A stretch of DNA of 64,000 nt from Pseudomonadota bacterium (lineage in GTDB: Bacteria; Pseudomonadota; Gammaproteobacteria; Burkholderiales; Gallionellaceae), in assembly GCA_021821945.1 (NCBI GenBank), contig JAJZTF010000013.1, positions 19,572-83,571 on the forward strand, in the 5' to 3' direction. Positions 28,234 to 39,242 of this stretch are shown here, in pieces; position 1 is the stretch's first letter, and each line of letters begins with the position of its first letter. The notes under the pieces are model-generated. The model was not told the DNA's origin. It did not search any database and was given only the letters and a program-made list of their open reading frames with translations. Both the position numbers and the translations under genes were made by a program.

Positions 28234-29604
28234 TCAGTTTCCCGCCACCGTCATGCCTTCGATCAGAATGGAGCCGCACTGGCGAGAACCCTGCACCAGC
28301 ACGTCGTTGCCGACCGCCACGATGTTGCGGTACATCTCCTTGAGATTGCCCGCGATGGTGACTTCATGCACCGGATACTGGATTTCGCCGTGCTCCACCC
28401 AGAATCCTGCGGCACCTCGAGAATAATCCCCCGTGATGGTATTGACCCCCTGTCCCAGAAGCTCGGTGACCAGAAGCCCGCGGCCCATGGTCTTCAGCAT
28501 GCCTTCCAGACTGAGATCCCCCAGGCCCGAGGGTTTCATCACGAGATTGTGGTTTCCCCCTGCGTTTCCCGTGGTGTTCAGGCCCAGCTTGCGCGCGGAA
28601 TAGCTGCCCAGAAAATAGCCGCGCAGCACGCCGTGCTCCACGATGTTGCGGCGCAGCGTTCTTACGCCTTCGTCATCGAAGCTGCCGGAGGCGAGTCCTC
28701 TCTGGATATCCGGCACATCCTCTATCTCCACATGCGATGCAAAGACCTGCCGATCCAGCTGGTCGAGCAGGAAGGAAGACCTGCGATAAAGGCTGCCTCC
28801 GCTTGCCGCATTGACGAAATGCCCGAGCAGGCTGCTCGCCACAGACGGCTCGAAAAGCACCGGAACCTGCATCGTCGCGATCTGCCTTGCGCCAAGCCGG
28901 CGCACGGTGCGCATTGCGGCGATCCTCCCGACTTCCCGTGCGCTCAATAGATCGGAAGGGGAGCGCGCGACGCTGTACCAGTAATCCCGCTCCATCGCAT
29001 CGTTCTGTTCGGCGATCACCGAACAGCTGATGCTGTGGCGCGAAGTGGGATAACCGCCGATGAAACCCAGGCTATTGGCGAGCACGAATTGCGCTTCGTT
29101 CACGTTCACCGTAGCACCTTCGGAATTCTGTATGCGCTTGTCGCTTTCCAGCGCCGCACTCTCGCATTCCCTTGCAAGCTCGATCGCCTCCTCGACTGGC
29201 AGATCCCACGGATGGTAAAGATCGAAATCGCGGAATTCGTGCGCCAGGTTCTCCTCATCAGGCAAGCCTGAACAATCGTCGACCGCCGTATAGCGGGCGA
29301 TCGAAAGCGCCGCATCCACCGTATCCCTTACCGCGACCGGCGAAAAATCCGAGGTGCTTGCATTGCCGCGCTTCTTGCCGATATAGACTGTGATGCCCAG
29401 CCCCTTGTCGCGGTTGTATTCTATGGTCTCGACTTCCCCCTGGCGCACGCTGACCGCCTGTCCGAGTCCTTCGGACACTTCGGCAGAGGCTGCGGTAGCG
29501 CCCTTCTGTTTCGCATAGCTCAGCATGTCCTCTGCGATTTCGCGCAAACTGGCTGCAGAATTTGAAAACCGGTCCCTCGGGCCTTCAGGTATGGACTTGT
29601 TCAT
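28234..29604 (-). CDS. pmbA: Metalloprotease PmbA/TldE
   Basis: The start chosen is the ATG at 29604 (MNKSIPEGPRD). The 456-residue product follows PmbA: the QGEVETIEYNRDKGLGITVYIGKKRGNAS block, SARKLG, and ITGDYSRGAAGFWVEHGEI near the C-terminus. With TldD it forms a heterodimeric peptidase that acts on modified peptides. It diverges from darP with 65 bp between starts, as in many proteobacteria. Confidence 0.95.
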   Translation of the reverse strand: MNKSIPEGPRDRFSNSAASLREIAEDMLSYAKQKGATAASAEVSEGLGQAVSVRQGEVETIEYNRDKGLGITVYIGKKRGNASTSDFSPVAVRDTVDAALSIARYTAVDDCSGLPDEENLAHEFRDFDLYHPWDLPVEEAIELARECESAALESDKRIQNSEGATVNVNEAQFVLANSLGFIGGYPTSRHSISCSVIAEQNDAMERDYWYSVARSPSDLLSAREVGRIAAMRTVRRLGARQIATMQVPVLFEPSVASSLLGHFVNAASGGSLYRRSSFLLDQLDRQVFASHVEIEDVPDIQRGLASGSFDDEGVRTLRRNIVEHGVLRGYFLGSYSARKLGLNTTGNAGGNHNLVMKPSGLGDLSLEGMLKTMGRGLLVTELLGQGVNTITGDYSRGAAGFWVEHGEIQYPVHEVTIAGNLKEMYRNIVAVGNDVLVQGSRQCGSILIEGMTVAGN

Positions 29605-29669
29605 GAGTTCAAGCGTTGGAATGGTGAAAAGCGTTATCATAGCAGCATCTGGAAGACACATAGCACCCC

Positions 29670-30224
29670 ATGAACCAAAGCCACATAGATAACGAGCGCC
29701 ATGCAGGCGATGAAGACTCGCGCGAGCCGCAAGACGCCGAACATGTCGCGTTAAGCAAGACCAAGATCAAGAAGCAGATGCACGACCTGCAGGATCTTGG
29801 GGCCGAGCTCGTGGCCCTTGGCAAGGACCAGCTCGCACAGCTCGACCTGCCTGAAAACCTGCGCGATGCGATACGCGAGATGCACCGCATCAACAAGTTC
29901 GGCGCCCAGCGCCGCCAGATGCAGTACATAGGCAAGCTGATGCGGGACGTCGAGACAGCCCCCATCATCGCGAAGCTTAACGCCTGGAAAGGCATATCCC
30001 AGCAGCATACAGGCTACATGCATCAGCTCGAGCGCTGGCGCGAGCGCCTGCTGGAAGACGAGGCAGCACTCACCGAACTGCTTGCAAGGCATCCTGAAGC
30101 CGACGCGCAGCACCTTCGCGCGCTGATACGCAACACGCACAAGGAGAAAGAAGCGAACAAGCCACCAAAGAGCTACCGGGAAATTTTCCAGGTACTTAAA
30201 GAGATCATCCCTGAACCATCCTGA
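29670..30224 (+). CDS. darP: Ribosome-associated protein DarP (YjgA)
   Basis: The 184-residue charged helical product matches YjgA/DUF615: SKTKIKKQMHDLQDLGAELV, LPENLRDAIREMHRI and QLRALIRNTHKEKE-like C-terminal blocks. It associates with late 50S assembly intermediates. The divergent pmbA-darP pair is conserved. Confidence 0.95.
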   Translation: MNQSHIDNERHAGDEDSREPQDAEHVALSKTKIKKQMHDLQDLGAELVALGKDQLAQLDLPENLRDAIREMHRINKFGAQRRQMQYIGKLMRDVETAPIIAKLNAWKGISQQHTGYMHQLERWRERLLEDEAALTELLARHPEADAQHLRALIRNTHKEKEANKPPKSYREIFQVLKEIIPEPS

Positions 30225-30229
30225 CTGCC

Positions 30230-30886
30230 ATGCTCGAGCACATCGTTTTGGAATCGGGAAACAATCCAGAGTACAGCATCATCTGGTTGCACGGCCTGGG
30301 GGCTGACGGGCAGGATTTCGTCCCGCTCGCCGAAGAAATGCAGCTGCCAGTGGCGGTGCGCCACTTCTTCCCGCACGCCCCCCGCCGCCCCGTCACGATA
30401 AACGGCGGCTTCGTGATGCGCGCATGGTACGACATCGAAAGCGACCGCATCGACGCAAGGCAGGACGAAGCGGGCATACGTTCATCGCAGGCCGAGGTCG
30501 AGGCTTTCATTGCCAAGGAAATCGAGCGCGGCATCCCCTCAGATCACATCTTCCTGGCCGGATTCTCCCAGGGTGGGGCGATTGCGCTGCACACCGCAAT
30601 GCGCCTTCACATGCCGATCGCGGGCGTGCTCGCGCTCTCGACCTATCTTCCTCTTGCCCATAAGGCGGATAACGACGCCACTTCCGCTTCCCGGGCAACC
30701 CCTATCTTCATGGCTCACGGCAGAAGCGATCCCATCGTGCCTTACGCGCTGGGACTCTCATCAAGGGATCGCCTGGCATCCCTGGGCTATGAAGTCGAAT
30801 GGCACGAATATCCGATGCAGCACTCTGTCACCGAGCAGGAAATAAGGGACATCGAGATATGGCTTTCTGGCAGACTCACGAAATGA
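30230..30886 (+). CDS. Carboxylesterase/phospholipase, alpha/beta hydrolase
   Basis: The 218-residue product belongs to the small carboxylesterase family: IIWLHGLGADGQDF near 16-29, nucleophile elbow AGFSQGGAIALH (Ser about 113), the Asp in GRSDPIVPY and the His in QHSV. It hydrolyses short-chain esters or lysophospholipid-like substrates. It follows darP by 5 bp and is probably in the same transcript. Confidence 0.92.
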   Translation: MLEHIVLESGNNPEYSIIWLHGLGADGQDFVPLAEEMQLPVAVRHFFPHAPRRPVTINGGFVMRAWYDIESDRIDARQDEAGIRSSQAEVEAFIAKEIERGIPSDHIFLAGFSQGGAIALHTAMRLHMPIAGVLALSTYLPLAHKADNDATSASRATPIFMAHGRSDPIVPYALGLSSRDRLASLGYEVEWHEYPMQHSVTEQEIRDIEIWLSGRLTK

Positions 30887-30908
30887 TGAACCCAGTGGTA
30901 CATTTACC

Positions 30909-30926
30909 GGCACCTTTTAGGGTGCC
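30909..30926 (+). terminator. Possible hairpin after the esterase gene
   Basis: A 6-bp perfect stem (GGCACC/GGTGCC) with a 6-nt loop lies 23 bp after the esterase stop. Only a short mixed T tract follows, so it may be a weak terminator. Confidence 0.35.
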
Positions 30927-30967
30927 TGATTTAAGTCATGAATTCCAGAGGGGAATTGCGAATCGCC

Positions 30968-31300
30968 ATGCTTGAAATTAAAACCATTTTGCTTTTTCTG
31001 GTAACGGCTGTTGCTGAGATTATAGGATGCTACCTTCCCTATCTTTGGCTCACGCAAGGAAAAAGCCCATGGCTTCTCGTCCCAGCAGGGGTGAGCCTCG
31101 CAGTTTTTGCATGGCTTTTGTCGTTGCACCCAGCAGCAGCGGGGCGTGTCTATGCTGCCTATGGTGGCGTTTACATTTTTGTTGCCATTCTTTGGCTCTG
31201 GGCAGTTGAAGGGATAAGGCCCACGGCTTGGGACTTAGTGGGATCGTCCATAGCCCTTGTAGGCATGTCAATCATCATGTTTGCACCAAAAAATGCATAA
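30968..31300 (+). CDS. YnfA/UPF0060 family membrane protein
   Basis: The start is taken as the ATG at 30968 ([15 protein letters not shown]) because the family starts there; an ATG ten codons upstream is possible. The 110-residue product has four membrane helices and the signature [13 protein letters not shown] and [16 protein letters not shown]. It resembles small multidrug-resistance proteins in fold, but function is unproven. Base composition is lower in GC than its neighbours. Confidence 0.9.
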   Translation: MLEIKTILLFLVTAVAEIIGCYLPYLWLTQGKSPWLLVPAGVSLAVFAWLLSLHPAAAGRVYAAYGGVYIFVAILWLWAVEGIRPTAWDLVGSSIALVGMSIIMFAPKNA

Positions 31301-31371
31301 CCCTGCGCTTCACCGGACCTGCATGAAAAGCCGCGCAGGCCGATGAATTCCAACGTCATGCATAGGAGACG

Positions 31372-31388
31372 GACCGTTTCAAACGGTC
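31372..31388. repeat. Short perfect inverted repeat at the 3' end of the 476-aa gene
   Basis: GACCGTTT and AAACGGTC flank a single base and overlap the TGA of the minus-strand gene. There is no T-run, so a terminator role for either converging gene is unsure. Confidence 0.3.
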
Positions 31389-32817
31389 ATTCCTCTTCCT
31401 GCTCTATCATGCGAAAACTCGCCAGATCGTAATCCAGTCCGGATTCCAGGAGCTTGACCGGCATCAGCAGATAATTCCTGCCATCGAAGGATGCCTTAAG
31501 GGAGCGCTGCATGGAAAACACATCGGCCTGCATCAAAAGCGTCGCAATGCCTTCTTCCGCATGCAGCAAGAGCTGTTCCGCCCCTGCCAGAGATACGACA
31601 GATGCCTTTGCGGTCAGCATTTCCGCCCCCGCATGAAGGCGACCATCCGCATCGCGCGAAAGGCGCCTGACGATGTACACTCCCAGCCCTCCCGACGTCT
31701 TCACGCCGAAGACGTGGCCTATGCGCACCCTGTCCGCACCTTTCCCGGAAAGCTCGGAATAGAAACCGCCGGGGCTCGCGTTTAAAAGCCTCATCTGCAT
31801 TTCTTCTACTTCATTTCCCAAAGCCAGGCGCAAAAGGCTCTCGCAGCCGAACACGGCAAAGAGATCCGCCTGCATTTCCCGCCTCTTGGTCGCGCGCTGC
31901 GGAGTAAATACCGCCTGATTCAGAACATGCCTCGCAGCCTCCAGCACCCATTCCGCGGCATAGGGACAGCCCGGACTGAACGCTTCCGGCACGACATCCT
32001 TTTCCAGAACCCTGATCATGGCCTCGAACCTCGCCTGCATCGCGCTTAAGCCCACATAGCGCATCCCGGGGCTCTGCTTCGCATCCGGAAGCATGCGCAG
32101 CGGCGGCTGCGCGGAAGAAAGATCGAAGCTGCAGAAATCCTGGCTTCCAGGCTCTTTTGCGACCGTGATGGCATCGCTGTTCCGGGCCAGGATGAGCTCT
32201 GCAAGGTGCATGCTGCGCGGGCTCAGGGATGTGATTCCCAAGGCATGCCAGGCAAGCAGCTTCCCGGCTTCCTTCTGGATCGTGGTCTGGATGGACGGAT
32301 AAATGCTCAAGGATTCGCCCGCGCAACCTTGCGATTCCGCATGCCGGTACAGCCTTGCGAAGTTGCGCCATGCGTTTTCGTCCTGGGTCTGATAATTCAC
32401 GGCCATGTATTTCAATTTTTCGCACAGCAGCCGCACCGCGCGCACCACGAGCAGGCTGGAAGCCCCGCCCTCGCAGCGATCGAACATCAGGCAGTAAGCG
32501 TCGAACATCGTGCGGGAAAAGTTGCCAAGCGCCATGCAAAGACGGTTGCCATGGAAGGCATGCATGTCGGGCAGCGTGAAATATTCGCAGGTCAGCTTCC
32601 TGACATGGGGCTGGGCCGTTTCATCGAGCAGGTTCAGAACGGCCAACTGATCTATAATTCTGTAGTCTTCACGAGCGGAAACCGACTCTATCCAGTCGGT
32701 CAATTCCTGAAGCGATTTCAGATGGTCGTTCTTGGGCAGATCCATCAGCAATGCTTGTGCAGACTTGACATCCGCCATCGGGTGATCTGATTTTCTGCCG
32801 AATATTTTCCCAAACAT
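31387..32817 (-). CDS. Conserved hypothetical protein (476 aa), no assigned family
   Basis: The product begins MFGKIFGRK and is helical for about 300 residues, with many Cys, Leu and Arg and no signal peptide or membrane helix. The last 140 residues contain strand-rich stretches (RVRIGHVFGVKTSGGLGVYIVRRLSRD) that recall PilZ-like or other small barrel modules; I could not assign one. It stands alone, converging with the YnfA gene and diverging from aat. Cellular c-di-GMP context in this window makes a PilZ link tempting but unsupported. Confidence 0.75.
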   Translation of the reverse strand: MFGKIFGRKSDHPMADVKSAQALLMDLPKNDHLKSLQELTDWIESVSAREDYRIIDQLAVLNLLDETAQPHVRKLTCEYFTLPDMHAFHGNRLCMALGNFSRTMFDAYCLMFDRCEGGASSLLVVRAVRLLCEKLKYMAVNYQTQDENAWRNFARLYRHAESQGCAGESLSIYPSIQTTIQKEAGKLLAWHALGITSLSPRSMHLAELILARNSDAITVAKEPGSQDFCSFDLSSAQPPLRMLPDAKQSPGMRYVGLSAMQARFEAMIRVLEKDVVPEAFSPGCPYAAEWVLEAARHVLNQAVFTPQRATKRREMQADLFAVFGCESLLRLALGNEVEEMQMRLLNASPGGFYSELSGKGADRVRIGHVFGVKTSGGLGVYIVRRLSRDADGRLHAGAEMLTAKASVVSLAGAEQLLLHAEEGIATLLMQADVFSMQRSLKASFDGRNYLLMPVKLLESGLDYDLASFRMIEQEEE

Positions 32818-32889
32818 GCAAAAGGCCCCGATGATTTACCTTTCATCCCGTGGCAATATAAACACATCTTCCCCCATCTTGTACAGACG

Positions 32890-33570
32890 ATGATACCCTG
32901 GCTTGCCGCAAACTCCCCGTTCCCCCCTATCACCAAGGCACTGAAGGAACCCAACGGCCTTCTCGCGGCCGGAGGATCCCTGAGCCCCGATCGCCTGCTG
33001 GATGCATACCGCCATGGCATATTTCCCTGGTTCAACGAGGAGGATCCTATATTGTGGTGGAGCCCGGATCCTCGCATGGTGCTTTTCCCGGAAGAATTGA
33101 AAATATCCTCCTCGTTCGCGAAAATCCTGCGCAACAAGCCTTATGAGGTGCGCACAGACAGCGCTTTCGAACAGGTGATGCGCGCCTGCGCCGCGCCCCG
33201 CGCAGGCCAGTCAGGCACATGGATCAGCGAACAGATGATCGCCGCCTATTGCGCGCTGCAAGGACTGGGCCATGCGCATTCGATCGAGACCTGGATGGAT
33301 GGGAAGCTGGCGGGCGGGCTTTACGGCGTTGCGATCGGCAAGATGTTCTATGGCGAATCGATGTTCAGCCTGAAGCCCAACGCATCGAAGATCGCGCTGG
33401 CGCACTTGTGCAGGCGGGGCCCGTTGATGATAGACTGCCAGATGCACACGCCTCACCTTGCCTCTCTAGGAGCGCGACTGATCCCGCGCGAAATATTTAT
33501 TGCAAGGCTCGAAGAGTTGATAAACTGCGAGCCTGTAGACTGGCATTCCGCGCCCACAAGCCTACCATGA
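32890..33570 (+). CDS. aat: Leucyl/phenylalanyl-tRNA-protein transferase
   Basis: The 226-residue enzyme adds Leu or Phe to N-terminal Arg or Lys of proteins for ClpS/ClpAP degradation. It shows [58 protein letters not shown] and [14 protein letters not shown]. Its stop overlaps the bpt start (ATGA). Confidence 0.96.
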   Translation: MIPWLAANSPFPPITKALKEPNGLLAAGGSLSPDRLLDAYRHGIFPWFNEEDPILWWSPDPRMVLFPEELKISSSFAKILRNKPYEVRTDSAFEQVMRACAAPRAGQSGTWISEQMIAAYCALQGLGHAHSIETWMDGKLAGGLYGVAIGKMFYGESMFSLKPNASKIALAHLCRRGPLMIDCQMHTPHLASLGARLIPREIFIARLEELINCEPVDWHSAPTSLP

Positions 33571-34304
33571 GCTCATTCAATGACATTCGCATTTCCGCGC
33601 TGAATTTCTACCTGACGGCGCCCTATCCCTGCAGCTACCTGCCCGGGCTGCAGGCGCGCTCGCAGGTCGCAACACCCGCATTCCTGATCAACACCCCTCT
33701 TTATTCCGACCTGGTGAGGCACGGATTCAGGCGCAGCAGCACCTATATCTACCGCCCGCGCTGCGATACCTGCAATGCCTGCGTGCAGATGCGCGTGTTG
33801 GCCAGGCAGTTCAAACCCGACCGCACGCAGCGGCGCGCATGGAAGCAGCACGCCGACCTCAAGGCCACCCTGCATCCCTTGCAGGACAGGGACGAATATT
33901 ACGAGCTCTACCTGCGCTATCAGCGCGCGCGCCATCGCAACGGCGGCATGGACAACGACGACCGCGATGCCTATCGGACCTTCCTGCTGCAAAGCCATAT
34001 CGACACGCTGCTCGTGGAGTTCAGGGAACAGGAAACGCTGCGCATGGTCAGCGTGATCGATCTCTTAAGCGACGGGCTGTCATCGGTATATACCTTTTTC
34101 GACCCCGATATGCCTCGCGCACGCTATGGCGTCTACAACGTGCTCTGGCAGATCGAGCTTTGCCGCAAGCTCGAGCTCGACTATGTATACCTTGGCTACT
34201 GGATCGGGGAAAGCCCGAAGATGTCCTACAAGATCCGCTATCAGCCCGCGGAAGGACTGCAAAACGGCACATGGCAGCCACTTTTGGAAAGCGGAGAAGG
34301 CTGA
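33567..34304 (+). CDS. bpt: Aspartate/glutamate leucyltransferase (arginyltransferase family)
   Basis: The start is the ATG at 33567; the frame is open upstream across aat by chance. The 245-residue product has the ATE N-terminal Cys-rich [15 protein letters not shown] block and the C-terminal [19 protein letters not shown]. It tags proteins with acidic N-termini with leucine for degradation. The aat-bpt pair forms the bacterial N-degron writers. Confidence 0.95.
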   Translation: MSSFNDIRISALNFYLTAPYPCSYLPGLQARSQVATPAFLINTPLYSDLVRHGFRRSSTYIYRPRCDTCNACVQMRVLARQFKPDRTQRRAWKQHADLKATLHPLQDRDEYYELYLRYQRARHRNGGMDNDDRDAYRTFLLQSHIDTLLVEFREQETLRMVSVIDLLSDGLSSVYTFFDPDMPRARYGVYNVLWQIELCRKLELDYVYLGYWIGESPKMSYKIRYQPAEGLQNGTWQPLLESGEG

Positions 34305-35327
34305 ATGTATTCCATGCTGCGCCCCGCGCTGTTCTGGCTACAGCCCGAAACAGCCCACCATGTGACGCTTGCCGGCCTGAACGCCTTGCACAGGCTTGGC
34401 CTTAGCGGCTTCTTTGCACCGCCCATCCCCGATGATCCGCGCACCGTGATGGGGCTGCGATTCCCCAATCCGGTGGGCCTTGCGGCAGGCCTGGACAAGA
34501 ACGGCGAATGCATAGACGGCCTTGCAAGCCTGGGTTTCGGATTCATCGAGATCGGCACCATCACTCCTCTTCCCCAGCCAGGCAATCCCAAGCCCCGGCT
34601 GTTCCGCCTGCCGGAGGCACGTGCGATCATCAACCGCATGGGTTTCAACAATGCCGGCGTGGCCGCGCTGATCGAACATGTCAAACGCTCGGAATACAAG
34701 GGCATACTCGGCATCAACATCGGCAAGAATGCAGCAACCCCCATCGAGCGTGCCGCAGGCGACTATCTCTCCTGCCTGGAGAGCGTCTATCCTCATGCGA
34801 GCTACGTCACCGTCAACATTTCATCCCCGAACACCCAGAATCTGCGCAAGCTCCAGGACGAGAAGGCGCTGGATGACCTGCTCATGCAGCTCAAGCAGGA
34901 ACAAGGGGCGCTTGCCGACAAACATGGCAGATATGTGCCCATCGCGCTCAAGATCGCCCCCGACATGGAGGACGAACAGATCGCCCAGATCGCGGGCCTC
35001 CTGATGAAGCACAGGATGGACGGCGTGATCGCGACCAACACCACGGTATCCAGAATTGGTGTCGAGCATCTGCCGCACGGGCGCGAGACAGGGGGGCTTT
35101 CGGGCGCACCGGTCAGGGAAAAATCCACCGCCCTGATCAGGAAGCTCTCCTCACACCTTCAGGGCGAACTCCCTATCATAGGCGCTGGCGGAATTCTTGA
35201 CGGCGCCGATGCCGCGGAGAAAATCGAGGCAGGCGCATCCCTCGTGCAGATATACAGCGGGCTTATCTATCGCGGCCCCCGACTGATAGCCGAATGCGCA
35301 AAGGCGATCCGCAGCCTGCGGCCCTGA
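34305..35327 (+). CDS. pyrD: Dihydroorotate dehydrogenase (quinone), class 2
   Basis: The 340-residue FMN enzyme oxidises dihydroorotate with quinone at the inner membrane. It has an N-terminal amphipathic segment, [14 protein letters not shown], the catalytic Ser in [23 protein letters not shown] and [10 protein letters not shown]. The ATG immediately follows the bpt stop, so aat-bpt-pyrD is one operon. Confidence 0.96.
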   Translation: MYSMLRPALFWLQPETAHHVTLAGLNALHRLGLSGFFAPPIPDDPRTVMGLRFPNPVGLAAGLDKNGECIDGLASLGFGFIEIGTITPLPQPGNPKPRLFRLPEARAIINRMGFNNAGVAALIEHVKRSEYKGILGINIGKNAATPIERAAGDYLSCLESVYPHASYVTVNISSPNTQNLRKLQDEKALDDLLMQLKQEQGALADKHGRYVPIALKIAPDMEDEQIAQIAGLLMKHRMDGVIATNTTVSRIGVEHLPHGRETGGLSGAPVREKSTALIRKLSSHLQGELPIIGAGGILDGADAAEKIEAGASLVQIYSGLIYRGPRLIAECAKAIRSLRP

Positions 35328-35369
35328 CCTTTAATCGCGTTCAGGCCTAAAGTTATTCCAACAAAGCGG

Positions 35370-35398
35370 TTGAAGGCGCCTTTGAATCGTCGGATAAT
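35370..35398 (+). promoter_or_regulatory. Sigma-70-type promoter for the rnf operon
   Basis: TTGAAG and GATAAT are separated by 17 bp, with the -10 ending 25 bp before the rnfA ATG at 35424. This is a close match for a housekeeping promoter in the pyrD-rnfA gap, which is otherwise featureless. Confidence 0.5.
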
Positions 35399-35423
35399 CC
35401 GCGCCTGATGAGAGATCGCAACG

Positions 35424-36002
35424 ATGACGACTGACTATCTTCTACTCTTGCTAAGCGCGGTGTTCGTGAACAACATCGTGATGGTCAAGATACTGGGCCT
35501 GTGCCCGTTCATGGGCGTTTCCAAGAAACTGGAAGCGGCTGTCGGCATGGGCGCTGCGACCACCTTCGTGCTCACGCTGGCCTCGGGCTCCAGCTATCTC
35601 ATCAACCGCTACCTCCTGGGCCCCGATCTCGCCTATCTCACGACCCTCTCCTTCATCGTCGTGATCGCCGGCATCGTCCAGTTCACCGAGATGGTGATAC
35701 AGAAAACGAGCCCCGAACTCTACCAGACGCTGGGCATCTATCTCCCGCTGATCACCACGAACTGCGCGGTGCTCGGCGTTCCGCTGCTCAACGTGCAGGA
35801 GAAGCACAACTTCATGCAGTCCCTGGTCTTCGGCGCGGGAAGCGCGCTCGGCTTCACGCTGGTGATGGTCCTGTTCGCCGGCCTGCGCGAGCGCATGGAA
35901 GGAGCGGACGTGCCCGGCATCTTCAAGGGCTCCGCGATCGCGATGGTGACTGCCGGGCTTATGAGCCTGTCTTTCATGGGATTCTCCGGGTTGATCAAAT
36001 AA
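35424..36002 (+). CDS. rnfA: Ion-translocating oxidoreductase complex subunit A
   Basis: The 192-residue membrane protein has six predicted helices and the RnfA/NqrE patterns [21 protein letters not shown] and [16 protein letters not shown]. It is part of the Rnf complex, which couples electron transfer between ferredoxin and NAD+ to ion movement. The stop shares one base with the rnfB start. Confidence 0.97.
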   Translation: MTTDYLLLLLSAVFVNNIVMVKILGLCPFMGVSKKLEAAVGMGAATTFVLTLASGSSYLINRYLLGPDLAYLTTLSFIVVIAGIVQFTEMVIQKTSPELYQTLGIYLPLITTNCAVLGVPLLNVQEKHNFMQSLVFGAGSALGFTLVMVLFAGLRERMEGADVPGIFKGSAIAMVTAGLMSLSFMGFSGLIK

Positions 36003-36556
36003 TGTTCAGCGCATTGCTGGCCATGGGGGCGATTGCGATCACGCTGGGCGCAGTGCTGGGCTTTGCCGCGATCAGATTCCGCGTGGAGGGCAATCCCCTT
36101 GTCGACAAGATAGACGCGGTGCTGCCCCAGACCCAGTGCGGCCAGTGCGGCTATCCGGGCTGCAAGCCTTATGCGACCGCAATCGCGGAAGGCACTGCCG
36201 ACATCAACCTCTGTCCGCCCGGCGGCGAGGAAGGCATACACAAGCTGGCCGACCTTCTGGGCACCGAGTTCAAGCCCTTCGGCGGCTCGACAGTCCCCAA
36301 GCCCAAGAGCGTGGCGCTGATAGACGAATCGACCTGCATAGGCTGCACGCTTTGCATACAGGCATGCCCCGTGGATGCGATCGTCGGCGCGGCCAAGCAG
36401 ATGCACACCGTGATCGCGGCCGAATGCACGGGCTGCGAGCTCTGCGTTCCCCCCTGCCCCGTGGACTGCATCAGCATGGTGCCCATCATGGAGACCACCA
36501 GCAACTGGAAGTGGAAATACCCCGTATACGCAATGACGCCTTCGACACCGTCATGA
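36002..36556 (+). CDS. rnfB: Ion-translocating oxidoreductase complex subunit B
   Basis: The start is the ATG at 36002 overlapping the rnfA stop. The 184-residue product has one membrane anchor (about 2-24), a 4Fe-4S domain with CGQCGYPGC and a later Cys, and two ferredoxin clusters ([14 protein letters not shown] and [14 protein letters not shown]). It receives electrons from ferredoxin in the Rnf chain. It overlaps rnfC by 4 bp. Confidence 0.97.
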   Translation: MFSALLAMGAIAITLGAVLGFAAIRFRVEGNPLVDKIDAVLPQTQCGQCGYPGCKPYATAIAEGTADINLCPPGGEEGIHKLADLLGTEFKPFGGSTVPKPKSVALIDESTCIGCTLCIQACPVDAIVGAAKQMHTVIAAECTGCELCVPPCPVDCISMVPIMETTSNWKWKYPVYAMTPSTPS

Positions 36557-38214
36557 GAAAACTCTACACATTCCACGGCGGCGTGCACCCTGACACCTGC
36601 AAGGCGCAATCGAACGGAAGGCCGATCGCGAAAGCAAAGCTCCCGTCGAAACTGGTCATCCCGCTGCGCCAGCATGTGGGCCATGGCGCAAGGGTGGTGG
36701 TCGAAGTCGGCGAGCACGTCAAGAAAGGCCAGATCATAGGACAGGCCGAAGGCCATGTCTCGAGTTCCGTCCATGCCTCGACCTCGGGCACGATCGCCGC
36801 GATAGACATGCAGCCTGTCGCGCACCCTTCCGGGCTCCCCGAGCTTTGCGTCACGCTGATCCCGGACGGCCTTGATGAATGGGTGACGCTCGAACCCCTT
36901 GAAGACTGGCGCGGCATTCCCCACTCCGATCTTCGCCACCGCCTGCGCAATGCCGGGGTCGTCGGGCTGGGGGGCGCGGTTTTCCCGAGCGACATGAAGC
37001 TTTATGCGCACAAGCACAAGATCAGGACGCTGGTGCTCAATGGCGCCGAGTGCGAACCCTACATCACCTGCGACGACCTTCTGATGCGGGAACGCGCGGA
37101 AGAAATACTGATGGGCGCGGAACTCATGCGCGAACTTCTACATGCCGACGAAGTGCTGATCGGCATAGAAGACAACAAGCCGGAGGCGATCGCCGCGATG
37201 CAGAATGCCGCGAGCAAGCATTCGTCCATGGAAGCAATCGCCGTTCCGACGATCTACCCGGGAGGAGGTGCGAAGCAGCTGATCCGCGTGCTGACCGGGA
37301 TAGAGGTCGCGGCCGGCGTGCGCTCGACAGACCTCGGCGTGCAGTGCTTCAACGTGGGAACCGCATACAGCGCCTGGCGCGCGATACGCTTTGGCGAACC
37401 TTTGATCTCGCGCATCGTCACCGTGACGGGCAATGTCGCATCGCCGCAGAATTTCGAGGCGCTGATCGGCACGCCGATCGCCGAGCTGATCGCCGAGGCG
37501 GGCCAGCTTCCCGGCACCACCGGCATCATCATGGGAGGTCCCATGATGGGCGTGCTTTTGCCATCCGACAAGGCCGGCGTGATCAAGGCGACCAACTGCC
37601 TCATCGCCGCATCGGATGCGCTTTTCCCGCCACCCAAGCCTGTCCTCCCCTGCATACGCTGCACCCGCTGCGCGGAAGTCTGCCCCGCCGAACTGCAGCC
37701 GCAGGATCTGTACTGGTTTGCGCGCGCCAAGAATCTCGCCAAGGCCGAGGACTATCACCTGTTCGACTGCATAGAATGCGGCGCATGCAGCTACGTCTGC
37801 CCGAGCAACATTCCGCTGGTACAATATTACCGTTTCGCCAAGAGCGAGATATGGGCGCAGCAGGCAGGGCAGAAGGCTGCCGATGCCGCGCGGGAACGGC
37901 ATGAATTCCGCGAGAGCCGCCTGGAGCGCGAGAAGCGCGAGAAGGCGGAGAAGCTGGCGGCCAAGGAAAAGGCTGCCGCAAAGGGCGCCTCCCCGCCCGT
38001 GACCGACAAGCAGAATGCGGAGCCGGTCGATGAAATGCAGCGCAAGATACAGGCGGCGATCGATCAGGCCAAGGCTCAGGCTGCCACGGTCAAGCCCAGA
38101 AACACGGAACAGCTGACTCCGCAGCAGATGGCTGAAATCGCCGAGATAGAGGCAAGGCGCGCAAGAATACGCGAAATCGCACAGGCTTCCACGGATGCGC
38201 AACCCAGGGAATAG
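36553..38214 (+). CDS. rnfC: Ion-translocating oxidoreductase complex subunit C
   Basis: The start is the ATG at 36553 ([10 protein letters not shown]). The 553-residue NADH-binding subunit has an N-terminal barrel-sandwich domain, an SLBB/FMN domain with the [10 protein letters not shown] and [13 protein letters not shown] motifs, and two 4Fe-4S clusters ([24 protein letters not shown]; about 360-420). A Lys/Glu/Ala-rich tail of about 120 residues follows, as in proteobacterial RnfC. Confidence 0.97.
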   Translation: MRKLYTFHGGVHPDTCKAQSNGRPIAKAKLPSKLVIPLRQHVGHGARVVVEVGEHVKKGQIIGQAEGHVSSSVHASTSGTIAAIDMQPVAHPSGLPELCVTLIPDGLDEWVTLEPLEDWRGIPHSDLRHRLRNAGVVGLGGAVFPSDMKLYAHKHKIRTLVLNGAECEPYITCDDLLMRERAEEILMGAELMRELLHADEVLIGIEDNKPEAIAAMQNAASKHSSMEAIAVPTIYPGGGAKQLIRVLTGIEVAAGVRSTDLGVQCFNVGTAYSAWRAIRFGEPLISRIVTVTGNVASPQNFEALIGTPIAELIAEAGQLPGTTGIIMGGPMMGVLLPSDKAGVIKATNCLIAASDALFPPPKPVLPCIRCTRCAEVCPAELQPQDLYWFARAKNLAKAEDYHLFDCIECGACSYVCPSNIPLVQYYRFAKSEIWAQQAGQKAADAARERHEFRESRLEREKREKAEKLAAKEKAAAKGASPPVTDKQNAEPVDEMQRKIQAAIDQAKAQAATVKPRNTEQLTPQQMAEIAEIEARRARIREIAQASTDAQPRE

Positions 38215-38216
38215 AC

Positions 38217-39242
38217 ATGCTTTTTTCACCCTACATCACAAAGCCCGACAGCGTATCCAAGATCATGCTGCAGGTGCTTTTCGCACTGATTCCCGGCGTG
38301 ATTCTGTATGTGTGGTTTTACGGGCCGGCCATTCTGGTCTCCATCCTGCTTGCAAGCGTGACTGGGCTCTCGACCGAGGCGCTGATGCTGAAACTCAGGA
38401 AACGCCCGATTGCGCCATTCCTGAAGGACAACAGCGCGCTGCTCACGGCCTGGCTGCTTGCCCTTTCCATTCCCCCCCTCGCACCCTGGTGGCTGATCGT
38501 CGTGGGCACGATGTTCGCCATCGCCATCGCCAAACACCTGTACGGGGGGCTCGGCAGCAATCCCTTCAATCCTGCGATGATAGGCTATGCGGTGCTGATC
38601 ATCTCCTTCCCGTCCCAGATGACCCACTGGCTCGCCCCAGTCGGGCTGGGGAGCGCGGGGCTGGACTTCCAGTCCCAGCTCAACTACATCCTTAAGGGCG
38701 CGCTGCCAGACGGACTGACGCTGGACGGCGTCACCATGGCCACACCGCTTGATACGCTGAAGACCCAGCTGCACATGAACGGTCAAATGCAGTCCATCCT
38801 TGAAATGCCGATCTATGGCCGCGTTGCCGGCGTGGGAAGCGAATGGGTATCCCTCGGCTTTTTGCTGGGCGGGCTTTATCTCTACCTGCGGCGCATCATA
38901 AGCTGGCACATACCCGCAGTCTTCCTGATCACGCTGTTTGCGATATCCGGGGCCTTCCACCTGATCGACCCGGCGCGCCATGCCGGCCCGCTTTTCCAGT
39001 TGTTCTCGGGAGCGTCCATGCTGGGCGCGTTCTTCATCCTGACCGACCCCATCACCTCCCCTGCCACGCCCAGGGGACGCATGATCTTCGCATCCGGTGC
39101 CGCGATACTGACCTACCTGATCCGCGTGTATGGCGGCTTCCCGGATGGCGTCGCATTCGCCACGCTGCTGATGAACATCTGCGTGCCGCTGATCGACGCG
39201 TGGACGCAGCCCGCGGTTTTCGGCAGAAAGGATGAGCGATGA
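38217..39242 (+). CDS. rnfD: Ion-translocating oxidoreductase complex subunit D
   Basis: The 341-residue product is membrane-embedded with about nine helices. The covalent FMN threonine is in the segment DGVTMATPLDTLK (about 179-181), matching the S(T)GAT-type site of RnfD/NqrB. It also has SNPFNPAMIGYA and TDPITSPATPRGR. It follows rnfC by 2 bp and overlaps rnfG by 4 bp. Confidence 0.96.
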   Translation: MLFSPYITKPDSVSKIMLQVLFALIPGVILYVWFYGPAILVSILLASVTGLSTEALMLKLRKRPIAPFLKDNSALLTAWLLALSIPPLAPWWLIVVGTMFAIAIAKHLYGGLGSNPFNPAMIGYAVLIISFPSQMTHWLAPVGLGSAGLDFQSQLNYILKGALPDGLTLDGVTMATPLDTLKTQLHMNGQMQSILEMPIYGRVAGVGSEWVSLGFLLGGLYLYLRRIISWHIPAVFLITLFAISGAFHLIDPARHAGPLFQLFSGASMLGAFFILTDPITSPATPRGRMIFASGAAILTYLIRVYGGFPDGVAFATLLMNICVPLIDAWTQPAVFGRKDER